A stretch of 64,000 nucleotides of DNA from Candidatus Melainabacteria bacterium (lineage in GTDB: Bacteria; Cyanobacteriota; Vampirovibrionia; Obscuribacterales; Obscuribacteraceae): positions 1-64,000 of the forward strand of contig PLZS01000071.1 of NCBI GenBank assembly GCA_003153555.1, in the 5' to 3' direction. Position numbers and translations under genes: made by a program. Positions 17,683 through 28,516 of this stretch are shown one piece after another. A model generated the notes under the pieces. That model did no database searches. It was not told the DNA's origin and saw nothing but the letters and a program-made list of their open reading frames with translations. Numbering within the stretch: the first letter of the stretch is position 1; the number at the start of each line of letters is the position of its first letter.

Positions 17683-18552
17683 TCAGTTAGGAGGAGCCAG
17701 GGGACCCATGTAGGTAACCTGAACGGTGCCGCCGGACCCTAATCGTTGGATATTGCAAAGGGATGAAGCGGTCGAGCAGAATGCTCCTTGATCTGGACAG
17801 GCGCCTGGACCGGCAGTGCAGTTTGTCAGGTTGTAGGCAAATACGCCAGTCAAATTGCAGTTGTTGTCCCTTTTGTTTTTGATGTCAACCCAAGAGTTCT
17901 GAATGTTTGTGACATTGTTAATGCCTGAGCCGTTGTTCCAGTTCGGACCGCTGCCTGGAGTGAATTGGATGCTTATGGTCGCATTCGCACCTTGGTTACA
18001 ACTAATGTCCACAGTTTCCTGTTGCGGGGATGGAACGTTCAGAGTGGCCTCAGCGAGATTGACTCCATTTGGAAAAATCAAGCTAGGATCGCCGCCAAAG
18101 GGATGAGTGGGATCGGTGCAAACAGAGTTGAAAGGTGGGCCGATGTTACAGGGGCATTGAGCGAGAGTGACGAAGGTAATGATCGCCCCTTGCAAGCAGC
18201 TAAACTGAGGTGCCGGGGTGATGGAGACTGTACGCCCTGATAGGAGGGTGAAGTAGCCAATATCTTGTAAATTAGAGGCTAGTGGAGTTATCGGAATGAT
18301 GTTTTTGTTGTGGATGTCCTCCACTCTTAACTGAGAGACCTGGGTTGGTCCACAGTTAAATGAAGAAACTCCTGGTAGCTTAACGACTACTTTAACGGTT
18401 TGATTGGGACTGTAAACGTGAAGGACCGTGGTGCGATCACCTGTAGTGCCTGGCGACCTCATTTCTCTGGCTATTCCACTTGCTGGATATGCCAACGAGA
18501 GCAGTGTCAGTGCGGCGGTTGCCAACGCGGCAAATCGTCCGAATGTTCTCAT
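17683..18552 (-). CDS. Exported cysteine-rich hypothetical protein
   Basis: The ATG at 18552 follows a perfect AAGGAGG at 18557-18563 (minus strand), which rules out the longer frame. Residues 1-28 form a signal peptide (RFAALATAALTLLSLAYPAS). The mature protein is rich in Cys, Asn, Gly and Pro, with Cys in FNCGP, FSCLQG, QCPCN, SVCTD, DISCNQ, NCNLTG, NCTAGPGACPDQGAFC and SLCN. This is an extracellular, disulfide-stabilised, strand-rich profile. The C-terminus ends YMGPLAPPN. No family is recognised. The strong ribosome site suggests high expression. Confidence 0.7.
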   Translation of the reverse strand: MRTFGRFAALATAALTLLSLAYPASGIAREMRSPGTTGDRTTVLHVYSPNQTVKVVVKLPGVSSFNCGPTQVSQLRVEDIHNKNIIPITPLASNLQDIGYFTLLSGRTVSITPAPQFSCLQGAIITFVTLAQCPCNIGPPFNSVCTDPTHPFGGDPSLIFPNGVNLAEATLNVPSPQQETVDISCNQGANATISIQFTPGSGPNWNNGSGINNVTNIQNSWVDIKNKRDNNCNLTGVFAYNLTNCTAGPGACPDQGAFCSTASSLCNIQRLGSGGTVQVTYMGPLAPPN

Positions 18553-18635
18553 GAAACCTCCTTGACTCTTTTGAACGAGAGAGGCAAGTGTAGCCTGAAT
18601 GGCTGAGTTAAGCAATTGACAGCGTGAGCAAATTT

Positions 18636-19610
18636 CTAGACCGCTTGCTCGGATTCTATAGAACCAATCGTTGAGATGTTGCTCTCTTGATTTGGTGCAA
18701 CTTCCAAAGTCGGTTTACTTTTTTCTTCGCCACTAGATGCGGTATCAGCAGTATTTGGCTTATTACGACCAAGCATGCTCAAGAATGAATCGAGAGGAGT
18801 CGGTGTCTTTCTGTCGGCACCTTGCAAGTACATATATGACAGGGCGTCCATTAGTTCGTCAGCGCTGCTATAACGCACTAGGATGCCGCGATTAGCTGCT
18901 GAAATTGATCCTGTTTCTTCGGAGACGACGATACACAGACCGTCGTATATCTCTGAAAGTCCGATCGCGGCACGGTGTCGAGTGCCATAGCGAGAACTCA
19001 ATTTCGGATCGTCGGTCATTGGCAGAATCACACCGGCAGCGACGATTTTGTTTTGGCGGATAACGACGGCGCCATCGTGCAATGGTGATTTTGGAAAAAA
19101 TATTGAAAGCAGAAGATTGGTCGAGATATCAGCGTTGACTGGGGTTCCTGGGCTCAGGTAGTCGCGTTCTCCTTCGGGAGGTTCAACGACGATCAACGCT
19201 CCGACTTTAGTTCGGGACAATTCTCGAACGGCGCCAATAATTTGGGAAACGTCTCTTCTGGTGTTATCAAATTCGCGATTTGGGAGCGAGAAGTCCACCC
19301 GGAAATTATTCATTCTTCCCAGGTAGCCCAGTCCTCTGCGAATTTCGGGCTGGAAAATTATCACCAGTGCCATAACGGCCACTGGGATCAGGTGTTGTAG
19401 GATTGAAGTAACAAGACTAAATCCGGCGAAGTATGAGATGACGCAAACGCCGATTAGGACCATCACGCCCTTGACCAGGCGCTCCGCTTGAGTGCCGACA
19501 ATGCGCCGCCATATCCAGATGGCGCAATAACAGATAATGACGATTTGAAAAAACGTCTTAAGGGCAATCAGCCAATCGATCTGACTGAGGACTTCGCTCA
19601 AATTACGCAT
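18636..19610 (-). CDS. cdaA: Diadenylate cyclase CdaA
   Basis: Makes the second messenger c-di-AMP from two ATP. Three N-terminal hydrophobic helices (about 15-35, 47-65, 70-88) anchor it in the membrane, as in CdaA. The DAC domain follows with the catalytic DGA motif (D179-A181, SPLHDGAVV) and RHR (R211-R213, GTRHRAAIGLSE). The C-terminal tail, about residues 275-324, is Ser/Thr/Glu-rich and longer than usual. The gene lies downstream of lysA on the same strand, separated by 238 bp of repeats. No cdaR is adjacent. Confidence 0.95.
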   Translation of the reverse strand: MRNLSEVLSQIDWLIALKTFFQIVIICYCAIWIWRRIVGTQAERLVKGVMVLIGVCVISYFAGFSLVTSILQHLIPVAVMALVIIFQPEIRRGLGYLGRMNNFRVDFSLPNREFDNTRRDVSQIIGAVRELSRTKVGALIVVEPPEGERDYLSPGTPVNADISTNLLLSIFFPKSPLHDGAVVIRQNKIVAAGVILPMTDDPKLSSRYGTRHRAAIGLSEIYDGLCIVVSEETGSISAANRGILVRYSSADELMDALSYMYLQGADRKTPTPLDSFLSMLGRNKPNTADTASSGEEKSKPTLEVAPNQESNISTIGSIESEQAV

Positions 19611-19625
19611 GAAGTCATTCCTTAA

Positions 19626-19816
19626 ATAAGCGCTGCGGCGCCTTCAGTGCCTTCGGAATTCTTTTATAAGCGCTCCGTCGCCTTCAGTACCTTCGGCTCC
19701 TCCGCGCAAAGCCGCTCAATGCGCGCGTGCATGCCGCGCTCCTTTCGCTACGTCTTTCGCTCCGTCGCACTCAGAGCCGCTCTTTTCGCGCGTACATGCC
19801 GCGCTCCCTTCGCTAC
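19626..19816. repeat. G+C-rich repeats between lysA and cdaA
   Basis: Two different repeats lie side by side. A 31-bp unit starting ATAAGCGCT occurs at 19626-19656 and 19666-19696 (40-bp period). A 41-bp unit starting GCCGCTC and ending TTTCGCTAC or CTTCGCTAC occurs at 19711-19751 and 19776-19816 (65-bp period). Both contain GCGC or GCGCGC segments able to fold. The block fills nearly the whole lysA-cdaA gap and codes for nothing convincing. Confidence 0.8.
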
Positions 19817-19848
19817 TTTTCCGCTTAGTCTGTGTGCGCTTCATACAC

Positions 19849-21192
19849 TTAAAGTAATCTTTCCGGTGTCCGATCCTGGCGCACCAGGTCATCGTTGGTT
19901 TCTCTGGCGATGATTACCTCCGCTTTACTGTCATAGACAAGAACGCACGCCGGACGTGTTGTCCGATTGTAATTCGATGCCATGCTGTAGTTGTAGGCAC
20001 CGGTGCCAAACACGGCAATAAGATCGCCGCGTTGGGCAGACAAATAAGCTTCCTTTACGATTATATCCCCCGACTCGCAATACCTGCCGACTAAGCTGAC
20101 AGGTTTTGTCGCAGGAGGCTCATTCATGCGGTTTGCCACGCACGTTGTATATTTTGCTTGATACGTTATAGGACGAGGATTATCAGCCATGCCACCGTCT
20201 ACGGAAAGGCAAGAGGCTTCGCCATCTATATCTTTTGTATGCCCGGCTCGATAAAGAGTGACACCGGCCGTGCCAATCATTGAACGCCCAGGCTCAACAA
20301 ACAACTCTGGCAACTCCATATTTCGTTGGCTAAACGCCTCTGCAACTTTGGCGGCAACGGAGGCAGCCCAATCGTATATGGGGGTAGGACGGTCGGCCTC
20401 CGTATAGGCGATGCCCAGTCCACCACCGACATCAAGTTGAGTCAATTCGATGCCATATTTCTCTTTCAGAAAAGCAAATCGGTCCGCCATAATGTCGATT
20501 AGCTCAAGAAATGGACCTAAATCATGTGATTGACTGCCGATATGGGCGTGCAAGCCAATTAATTCAAGCACGTCAGGATATTTAAGAATTACTGCGACTG
20601 TTTCTTCCAAGTGGTCCAGAGGAATACCAAATTTACTGTTGTGTTGACCTGTCTTGATATGCTCGTGAGTGTCTGGCTCCACCCCTGGTGTCACTCTGAT
20701 CAGAATTGATGCCCGCGCTTTCATCCTGCGTGCGATCGAAGCGAGCAACTCGACTTCACCGTCGCTATCGATGACGATCTTGACGCCTTTATAGGCAAGC
20801 GCTGCTTCCAACTCCTTTTCACTTTTGTTGTTCCCATGCAGATAAGTCAAATCCGCTGGAAATCCAGCTTTCACGGCAGTGTATAGCTCACCTTCCGAGA
20901 CGACGTCTAGTCCAAAGCCAAGTTTGCGAATCAGGTGGCACATCGCCGTGCATAGAAATGCTTTACCTGCATAAAGAGGACGCGATTTTTTGTACAGTGA
21001 CAATCCAGCTTGAAAGGCATTTGCCGAGGCGCGCACGGTTTCTTCATCGACAACATATAACGGAGTGCCGAATTGTTTTGCCAGTTCGACTGTATCGCAA
21101 CCGCCGATGATCAAATGACCTTGCGCATTGGTTTTTGCGCTGACCGGCATGATTTCGACGTTAGGTGAAATAACGCGCGTTGATTGGCTCAT
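19849..21192 (-). CDS. lysA: Diaminopimelate decarboxylase
   Basis: Last enzyme of lysine synthesis: decarboxylates meso-diaminopimelate using pyridoxal phosphate. The 447-residue protein has the PLP lysine K77 in YAGKAFL, the HIGSQ motif (LHAHIGSQSHD), LDVGGGLGIAY and EPGRSMIG. The partner-subunit cysteine is in RYCESGDII, followed by the Tyr in FGTGAYNYSMAS. AAGGAGG lies upstream of the ATG. It precedes cdaA after a repeat block; no lysine riboswitch was recognised in the 83-bp leader. Confidence 0.96.
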   Translation of the reverse strand: MSQSTRVISPNVEIMPVSAKTNAQGHLIIGGCDTVELAKQFGTPLYVVDEETVRASANAFQAGLSLYKKSRPLYAGKAFLCTAMCHLIRKLGFGLDVVSEGELYTAVKAGFPADLTYLHGNNKSEKELEAALAYKGVKIVIDSDGEVELLASIARRMKARASILIRVTPGVEPDTHEHIKTGQHNSKFGIPLDHLEETVAVILKYPDVLELIGLHAHIGSQSHDLGPFLELIDIMADRFAFLKEKYGIELTQLDVGGGLGIAYTEADRPTPIYDWAASVAAKVAEAFSQRNMELPELFVEPGRSMIGTAGVTLYRAGHTKDIDGEASCLSVDGGMADNPRPITYQAKYTTCVANRMNEPPATKPVSLVGRYCESGDIIVKEAYLSAQRGDLIAVFGTGAYNYSMASNYNRTTRPACVLVYDSKAEVIIARETNDDLVRQDRTPERLL

Positions 21193-21275
21193 GAGAGCAC
21201 GTGCCTCCTTCGACGTTCCAAGCTGCGCATTTATGGCGGCGCAGAAAACTATTATGCCGCAGAAGAAGCGTTAAC

Positions 21276-22178
21276 TCAATATTGATTTGGGCTGCGAAGC
21301 GAAGTGGTCTTGCTGCGAATCAATCCCGAGTTGTTGCGGATTGGCATGTGGCGCCCAGAATCGCTTTGTAATTCAGCTAGTTCATCATATGAAGTAAGTA
21401 ACGGCATGCCGTAGCCTGGGGTTTGGCAGGCTCGATCGCCAAGTCCCGTTAAGCTGAAAGTCATTTCTTCAACTTCCTTGATGCTGCTTGCCGCTAAGGC
21501 GCTCGCCATTACCTGTGTATTAGGCGTGCTGACAACATATTCAAGCGCTCTCTCGTAAGTAGACTTAACCCAACCTTCGCTGAATGAATAAACACCGATG
21601 ATATGTCCACCGAAGATGTAGACCATACAGAGCGCTTCATTGTTGGCTGAATTAATCACGATGCAACCTGGAGAATTGCTGTGCATCAGATGTGTCGCGG
21701 CTGACTCAAAGGCTTCTTCAGGCGAACCACCGAGGTGGTCGACTTGATGTCCGTGAAACAGAGCACCACCTGCCAAAACTAATTCTTCACTAAGCAAGTA
21801 GGTGTCAACGATGTTATCTGGTTTGGCAAGCTCGGACATGGCTCGTTGATGCGCTTCTTGTCCAAACAGCTGTTGATCCGTTGACTTACTTCCGTACAGG
21901 CAACCAAGAACTCGACCTCTAAATACTAAAATTGCCGAACGTGATTTGCTAGTCTCCGAAATGACGCGGATGCAGCATGTGCTTTGTTTGGCTTCGATTG
22001 AAACTAGTAATTGATGGTAACGAATGCGGTGCGATTGCGCGATTTCGTGTGTTTCGCGCACCGTGGGTAGTGGTACTAAGTTGATGGCGCGGCGATTTGC
22101 TCCTTGTCCGTTGTTTTCGGCAGAGACAAGTTTAGCAATGGTTTCCTGAAATCCTTTTCGGTCTTTCCACGCAAACAT
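21276..22178 (-). CDS. Hypothetical protein (300 aa)
   Basis: AGGAGGG a few bases upstream supports the ATG at 22178. The protein seems cytoplasmic. It contains two halves of similar flavour, each with strands ending in a hydrophobic Gly pair: SAILVFRGRVLGCLYGSK near residue 82 and ALCMVYIFGGHIIGVYSF near residue 181. This resembles the way DUF4388-like or roadblock-like domains repeat, but I cannot assign it. A Ser/Arg-rich tail of about 35 residues ends the protein. Its neighbours are yraN upstream and lysA downstream; no functional link is evident. Confidence 0.65.
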   Translation of the reverse strand: MFAWKDRKGFQETIAKLVSAENNGQGANRRAINLVPLPTVRETHEIAQSHRIRYHQLLVSIEAKQSTCCIRVISETSKSRSAILVFRGRVLGCLYGSKSTDQQLFGQEAHQRAMSELAKPDNIVDTYLLSEELVLAGGALFHGHQVDHLGGSPEEAFESAATHLMHSNSPGCIVINSANNEALCMVYIFGGHIIGVYSFSEGWVKSTYERALEYVVSTPNTQVMASALAASSIKEVEEMTFSLTGLGDRACQTPGYGMPLLTSYDELAELQSDSGRHMPIRNNSGLIRSKTTSLRSPNQY

Positions 22179-22332
22179 GTGGACCCTCCTGGGGTCGTGT
22201 GGATCCGGCGTTTTTCACGGATCAGGCGGTTTGGGTACAAGTGATGAAGGCGAAGGCTGCTCGACACTAAAGTTATCAAACTGACCTTGCCCTGTCACTG
22301 GGAAAATTACGAACGGCTCAAATTTTGTTGGC

Positions 22333-22800
22333 TTAGTAGAACGCCTGTTTGATATGAGTTGCCTGTGGGCTTTGGACATGCTCCAGCAGTGACTGCTCAT
22401 CGAGGTAATCTATGTCGAAATAGTGTGTACTGTTTTTGCGCGGGAAATTAACCACTATCACATCGATTCGAGCCCCTTTTTCTACAAGGCTGTTGTGATG
22501 CAAATAAATATTTGCTGACGCCACTATTTTTTGTTTCTTTGTGTGAGTGATGGATTCCAATCCATACATTGATACACCTGGTTCCAGCGATGTGATTCTT
22601 GTTTTGATTTCAATGAAGACAAGAACGTCTTCTGGATCCAAAGCGATGATGTCAACTTCGTAACGGGCCGCCTTCCAATTTCTTTCAAGGATATGCCAGC
22701 CTTGTTCTTGCAACATATTGGCAGCGAAATTTTCGCCGATTCGCCAAAGGATTGTGCGTTTATCCGCTATTTGGTCTACAACTTGTTCAGTTTGCGTCAT
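22333..22800 (-). CDS. YraN/UPF0102-family nuclease-like protein
   Basis: Starting at the ATG at 22800 gives 155 residues, close to the family length; a start 147 bases upstream would add unconserved residues and run into the serS promoter region. The fold is recognised by RIGENFAANMLQEQGW, then ERNWKAARYEVDIIALD and VLVFIEIKTR, the PD-(D/E)xK-like core with D, E and K. Cellular function of the family is not settled. The gene is divergent from serS. Confidence 0.85.
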   Translation of the reverse strand: MTQTEQVVDQIADKRTILWRIGENFAANMLQEQGWHILERNWKAARYEVDIIALDPEDVLVFIEIKTRITSLEPGVSMYGLESITHTKKQKIVASANIYLHHNSLVEKGARIDVIVVNFPRKNSTHYFDIDYLDEQSLLEHVQSPQATHIKQAFY

Positions 22801-22845
22801 GAAGACGAAGTCGAATGCAACAATGTGTGGCTGAATTGGCTCATT

Positions 22846-22877
22846 TTGGCGCGTCCTTGTGCGGTTTTCTATATAAT
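22846..22877 (+). promoter_or_regulatory. Possible serS promoter
   Basis: TTGGCG (22846-22851) and a TATATAAT run (22870-22877) have 18-20 bp between them depending on register. They lie 80 bp before serS in the divergent gap. Confidence 0.35.
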
Positions 22878-22929
22878 TGTCATCTTGGCCAGAGTTCAGA
22901 TCCTGCGTTCTATTTATAAATACGACTAA

Positions 22930-24246
<1,317 letters not shown>

Positions 24247-24248
24247 CT

Positions 24249-24428
24249 ATTGGCTGGATTGTCTTTCCAGCCAATCCGGGATATGCTGATATAGGCTTTG
24301 CCGTCGATGTTCCTTGTGTGTCTCACGGGTTTGACTCGCTGATTCTTGCAAGTCCGAGTGCCAAGCTAGTCCGAATTGGCTGGACTGATGCTCATTTGTT
24401 TAGGCGAAATTTATGAATTGGCTGGATT
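24249..24428 (+). promoter_or_regulatory. ATTGGCTGGAYT direct repeats, candidate PdxR operators
   Basis: The 12-mer ATTGGCTGGA(C/T)T occurs at 24249-24260, 24375-24386 and 24417-24428. The spacings are 126 and 42 bp, both multiples of about 10.5, so all three copies lie on the same helix face. The first copy also pairs with an inverted TCCAGCCAAT at 24266-24275. The last copy overlaps the first codons of pdxR. MocR/PdxR proteins are known to bind direct repeats, so autoregulation is a reasonable inference. Confidence 0.45.
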
Positions 24429-26008
24429 TATTGTCGGAACCTGAGCCGGGATTGGACAGAACTGAACCAATGTACGCCAGAATCACTGCTGGGATCAGGA
24501 AAGCAATTCAATCCGGCCAATTGTCGGACAATACTCGTTTGCCTACTAATCGTGAGCTAGCCACACTTCTCAAAATAGATCGGTCAACTGTATCGAGAGC
24601 CTATTTGGAGTTAAGTCAGTCAGGATTTATCGACAGTCATGTCGGACGCGGCACTTACGTTCGTCCGCTCGTCCAACGTCAGGCGTCGGCTAGTTCGTCT
24701 GTGGGCTCGGCGTCTAACTTCGCGTCATCAATAGATTGGCTTGAAAAATTTTCGCAATCGAGTCGTACCTGTCTTGACTTGATCAGCAGGCAACCGGCTG
24801 GCACTCAGCAAAGTGACGCGATTACATTCGCCGGTGGCATACCGACTGAAGAGTTTTATCCACACGATCAATTTCAACGCATTGTCAGTCAGATCTTGAA
24901 ATCAGAGCATTCCAAAGAGATGTTTGGATACAGTGCCGCCGAAGGCAGTCCTTACCTGCGCACACAGGTGAAGCGACATTTGAAGAAGCATGGTATTGCC
25001 TGTGGTGATGATGAGTTATTAATTGTGAGCGGTTCGCAACAGGGCATCGATCTTGTGACCAACGTTTTGGTCGACCCAGGTGATGTTGTGCTCTTGGAAG
25101 ATCCAAGTTACTTCTGGGCGATATGCAATTTCAGAGCTCGTCAAGCTCGTTGCCTGCCCGTCGGTTTGGATGACGAAGGGGTTCGGTTGGACATTTTGGA
25201 ATCTCATTTGTCCAGACAAAAGGCAAAATTGTTGTATGTGATGCCCAGTTTTCAGAATCCAACTGGCGCGACAATGTCCTTGCCTCGTCGGATCAAACTG
25301 ATCGAACTTGCCAATGAATATCAAGTTCCGATTCTCGAGGATAACTTTGTTGGTGATCTGAATTACGACAATAGTGCGTTGCCACCTCTACGCTCTTTGC
25401 CGGGTGGCAAAGAAGTCGTTATTCATCAAGGCACATTCTCAAAGGCTTTGTGTCCAGGTTTGCGACTTGGTTGGCTGGTGGCACCGCCAGAGGTGACTTC
25501 ACGCTTGCTTTTAGCGAAGCGAACTTCTGACTTGTCGACCAATTCTATCGCTCAAATAATTCTCGCCAAGTATTTGGAAGAGGGGCTTTACAGCACTCAT
25601 TTGGAGCATGTCCGTCAGTGTTATCGCAATAGAAGAGACGCGATGTTGAACGCGCTTTCACGTCACATGGCGAGTGTCTCAAGCGATCAGTCTCTGAAAT
25701 TGAGCTGGTCAACGCCCCAAGGTGGATTGTTTATCTGGGCAAAGCTTCCGGACGGATTGTCTGCCAGAGAGCTTCTTACTTTTGCAGAGATGCAGGGCGT
25801 CTCATTTTCGCCTGGTGATATGTTCTTTTTGAATGGAGATCATTCGGAATATTTTCGCTTGTGTTTTATCCAAACTGAAGAATCAGTTATTGAAGAAGGT
25901 ATAGAAAGGCTCGCAAGAGCCATGCGCAGCTATTTTGCAACAGTTGCGCGTTCGAGCCTGTCGGAAATTTCCGGCAGGGCGCGTGTGCGCAACAACGTAT
26001 TAATTTAG
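24413..26008 (+). CDS. pdxR: MocR-family regulator, PdxR-like
   Basis: A 531-residue fusion of an N-terminal GntR winged helix (about 20-85; [28 protein letters not shown]) and a fold-type I aminotransferase domain. The PLP lysine is K344 in [16 protein letters not shown], with [13 protein letters not shown] at the cofactor site. PdxR proteins sense pyridoxal phosphate and control pdxST. Here pdxS starts 22 bp downstream on the same strand, so regulator and targets may share a transcript; the usual arrangement is divergent. The assignment to PdxR within MocR rests on this context. Confidence 0.88.
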   Translation: MNWLDLLSEPEPGLDRTEPMYARITAGIRKAIQSGQLSDNTRLPTNRELATLLKIDRSTVSRAYLELSQSGFIDSHVGRGTYVRPLVQRQASASSSVGSASNFASSIDWLEKFSQSSRTCLDLISRQPAGTQQSDAITFAGGIPTEEFYPHDQFQRIVSQILKSEHSKEMFGYSAAEGSPYLRTQVKRHLKKHGIACGDDELLIVSGSQQGIDLVTNVLVDPGDVVLLEDPSYFWAICNFRARQARCLPVGLDDEGVRLDILESHLSRQKAKLLYVMPSFQNPTGATMSLPRRIKLIELANEYQVPILEDNFVGDLNYDNSALPPLRSLPGGKEVVIHQGTFSKALCPGLRLGWLVAPPEVTSRLLLAKRTSDLSTNSIAQIILAKYLEEGLYSTHLEHVRQCYRNRRDAMLNALSRHMASVSSDQSLKLSWSTPQGGLFIWAKLPDGLSARELLTFAEMQGVSFSPGDMFFLNGDHSEYFRLCFIQTEESVIEEGIERLARAMRSYFATVARSSLSEISGRARVRNNVLI

Positions 26009-26030
26009 GTCTTTGACTGAAGGAGAATTT

Positions 26031-26951
26031 ATGGTCATCGAAACGAAAGACGCCGCAAGCGCAAACAAAATCGCCACCGGCACTGAGTTGGTCAAGAAAG
26101 CGCTGCCGCAAATGTTGAAGGGCGGTGTGATCATGGATGTGGTTAACGCCGAACAAGCGAAGATCGCGGAAGATGCAGGAGCTGTCGCCGTTATGGCACT
26201 CGAGCGTGTGCCTGCCGACATTCGCGCTGATGGTGGCGTTGCTCGAATGAGCGATCCAGAATTGGTGAGCAAAATAATCGAAGCAGTAAGCATTCCTGTT
26301 ATGGCGAAAGCGAGAATTGGACATTTTGTGGAAGCCCAGATTCTGCAAGCGCTTGGAGTTGACTGCGTGGACGAGAGCGAAGTGCTCACTCCTGCCGATG
26401 AGGAATATCACATTGACAAAAACGCATTCACGATTCCGTTTGTCTGCGGTGCCCGAAACCTTGGAGAGGCGCTCCGACGCATCGGCGAAGGTGCTGCAAT
26501 GATCCGCACCAAAGGTGAAGCTGGCACAGGTGACGTTGTCGAAGCGGTTCGGCATGCGCGAGCAATACTTGGCGAAATCCGCTTGCTCTCTAATATGCCT
26601 CGCGAAGAGCTGATGGCATACGCCAAAAAAATCGGCGCGCCTTACGAACTAGTCCTCAAAATTGCTCAAGAGGGAAAGCTACCTGTTGTTAATTTCGCGG
26701 CAGGCGGAATTGCCACTCCGGCCGACGCTGCCTTGATGATGCAGATTGGTGTAGATGGAGTATTCGTTGGTTCTGGTATCTTCAAATCAGGAGATCCAGG
26801 AAAGCGAGCCAGAGCAATCGTAAAAGCAACGACGTTCTATCAAGATCCCGCTATTCTCGCGGAAGTAAGTCGCAATTTGGGCGAACCGATGGTCGGTCGT
26901 ACAGCGCGAACCTTGAGTGAGAGCGAGCAGCTCGCTGTTCGCGGCTGGTAG
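26031..26951 (+). CDS. pdxS: Pyridoxal 5'-phosphate synthase, PdxS subunit
   Basis: Builds PLP from ribose 5-phosphate, glyceraldehyde 3-phosphate and ammonia supplied by PdxT. The ATG at 26031 follows AGGAGA at 26021-26026, so an in-frame TTG at 26013 is not used. The barrel is highly conserved: [54 protein letters not shown] and [14 protein letters not shown]. About 306 residues, a normal length. pdxT follows after 76 bp. Confidence 0.98.
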   Translation: MVIETKDAASANKIATGTELVKKALPQMLKGGVIMDVVNAEQAKIAEDAGAVAVMALERVPADIRADGGVARMSDPELVSKIIEAVSIPVMAKARIGHFVEAQILQALGVDCVDESEVLTPADEEYHIDKNAFTIPFVCGARNLGEALRRIGEGAAMIRTKGEAGTGDVVEAVRHARAILGEIRLLSNMPREELMAYAKKIGAPYELVLKIAQEGKLPVVNFAAGGIATPADAALMMQIGVDGVFVGSGIFKSGDPGKRARAIVKATTFYQDPAILAEVSRNLGEPMVGRTARTLSESEQLAVRGW

Positions 26952-27027
26952 AAATGGAGCGCGGGTTTCCGGACCCGCACCACAGTTGAGCGTTGGGTGG
27001 CTTTGCACAGCTGCGGCCAGGAGGTCT

Positions 27028-27654
27028 ATGAATAAGATTGGTGTGTTGGGATTGCAAGGATCTTTCGCCGAACATATTGCGGCGATAGAAAAGTGCGGCG
27101 CCCAAGCTGTAGACATACGACATTCCTGGCAGTTGGAAGATGTGGATGGACTCATCATTCCAGGTGGTGAGTCCACCGCTATCGCCAAGTTGACTATCGA
27201 CAATCCTGACCCTATATTCGATACTATCAAAAAGCGAATAAATAGTGGCATGCCTGTGTACGGAACTTGTATGGGCTCAATTTTTCTGGCCAAGGAAATT
27301 GAGGGATCAGCGCAAGGCCGTTTGGCCGCAATGGACATTAAAGTGCGGCGCAATGCCTTTGGCCCTCAGCGAAACAGTTTTGAGACTTCATTGGCGATTG
27401 CAGTGCTGGGTCCGGAGCCGTTTCCTGCAATATTCATCCGTGCACCAATTGTAGTGTCGGCAGGTGAAGATGTGCAGGTTCTAGCCAGGGTCGAAGAGGG
27501 AATCGTCATGGCTCGGCAGAAAAACCTTCTCGTGACGGCTTTTCATCCGGAGATAACTGATGACCTGCGTGTGCACGAGTACTTCTTAAGTATTGTTGAA
27601 GAGAACAGGATTCTTGGTTGCAGGCAGCTCGCCACCGAACCTCTGACTTTCTGA
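27028..27654 (+). CDS. pdxT: Pyridoxal 5'-phosphate synthase, glutaminase subunit PdxT
   Basis: The class I glutaminase that feeds ammonia to PdxS. AGGAGGT at 27019-27025 fixes the ATG at 27028 (MNKIGVLGLQGSFAEH), giving 208 residues. The triad is present: C81 in YGTCMGSI, H173 and E175 in AFHPEIT. The oxyanion region GGEST (47-51) is intact. It ends the pdxR-pdxS-pdxT group. Confidence 0.97.
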   Translation: MNKIGVLGLQGSFAEHIAAIEKCGAQAVDIRHSWQLEDVDGLIIPGGESTAIAKLTIDNPDPIFDTIKKRINSGMPVYGTCMGSIFLAKEIEGSAQGRLAAMDIKVRRNAFGPQRNSFETSLAIAVLGPEPFPAIFIRAPIVVSAGEDVQVLARVEEGIVMARQKNLLVTAFHPEITDDLRVHEYFLSIVEENRILGCRQLATEPLTF

Positions 27655-27963
27655 CAAAATCAGTCTGCCGGTTGCAACCGCGAACCTCGCAAGTGATTTC
27701 CAGGAGAGCTTATTTGGACCCTGGAGCATTGGCTTCTGGTGCTTTAGTTTCAATCGAGTTGACCTGAGGAGTCTGAGAATGAAGGATCAGAGGAATAGGA
27801 CAGCACCACTTTAGATTCGTTTTTTCAGCTTATAGGCGACAAATTTCTTGCATTAATTAGCACGCGGAATTTGAGCCAGTCACATTATTTCGTTACTTGC
27901 ACTCGAAGATCTCTAGAAAGGGATTAGAATAAAGAGCCCACAGCTTTGCTAAATGGAGGCATT
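27655..27963. other. Gap between pdxT and bcp, no gene seen
   Basis: About 309 bp without a supported gene. Small minus-strand open frames have no start and no ribosome site. TAGAAT at 27925-27930 could be a -10 element for bcp, but no -35 box at proper spacing is seen. Confidence 0.5.
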
Positions 27964-28440
27964 ATGTTGCAAGTCGGTGCGAAATTTCCTGAATTCAATT
28001 TACCGAACCAGGACGGAGTCAACAAGAGCCTTAAGGATTACGCCGGACAATGGTTGGTCTTGTATGTCTATCCGAAGGATGACACTCCGGGCTGTACAAT
28101 TCAAGGCAAGTCGTTCACAATTCGTCAAGAAGAATTTGATGACAACGGTATCGTGGTTGTAGGTCTGAGCGCTGATGATGTAGATTCACATAAGAGTTTC
28201 TGCACGAAGCATGCTTTCTCAATCGATTTGCTTGCTGATCCGGAAGCTAAGTTGCTTACCGAAACTGGCATACCGCAAACCGAGTACAAAGATACTAAAT
28301 ACTGGGAGCGCACCACTTTTGTCATAGATGACAAAGGCATTATCCGCAAGATCTACAATAAAGTTACACCGGAAGGTCATGAGCGAGTTTTACTCGCTGA
28401 AATCGCTGGATTGAGAAAAGCAACTATCACTCCTGCATAG
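27964..28440 (+). CDS. bcp: Thioredoxin-dependent peroxiredoxin (Bcp/PrxQ type)
   Basis: Reduces hydrogen and organic peroxides. GGAGG at 27955-27959 selects the ATG at 27964. The peroxidatic cysteine is C44 in KDDTPGCTIQGKSF. The second cysteine five residues on, found in many PrxQ proteins, is missing; another Cys occurs in KSFCTKHAF and could serve as a resolving residue or not. Length of 158 residues is usual. A terminator follows. Confidence 0.92.
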   Translation: MLQVGAKFPEFNLPNQDGVNKSLKDYAGQWLVLYVYPKDDTPGCTIQGKSFTIRQEEFDDNGIVVVGLSADDVDSHKSFCTKHAFSIDLLADPEAKLLTETGIPQTEYKDTKYWERTTFVIDDKGIIRKIYNKVTPEGHERVLLAEIAGLRKATITPA

Positions 28441-28468
28441 TTTATCTCAACGCCAATTTAAGAAATAA

Positions 28469-28498
28469 GAGCGCCTCCTCAAGGCGCTCTTTGTCTTT
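28469..28498 (+). terminator. Rho-independent terminator of bcp
   Basis: AGAGCGCC (28469-28476) and GGCGCTCT (28483-28490) form an 8-bp stem with a 6-base loop, followed by TTGTCTTT. Confidence 0.88.
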
Positions 28499-28516
28499 CA
28501 ATTTGTCGCTGCTGCT

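Noticed and set aside
24290-24375. tRNA-like GGGTTTGACTC segment between serS and pdxR
   Set aside because: No acceptor stem or anticodon arm could be paired with it.
27700-27880. Minus-strand fragments between pdxT and bcp that could be joined at a short A run
   Set aside because: No start codon and no ribosome site in either frame; the resemblance to a gene rests on composition only.
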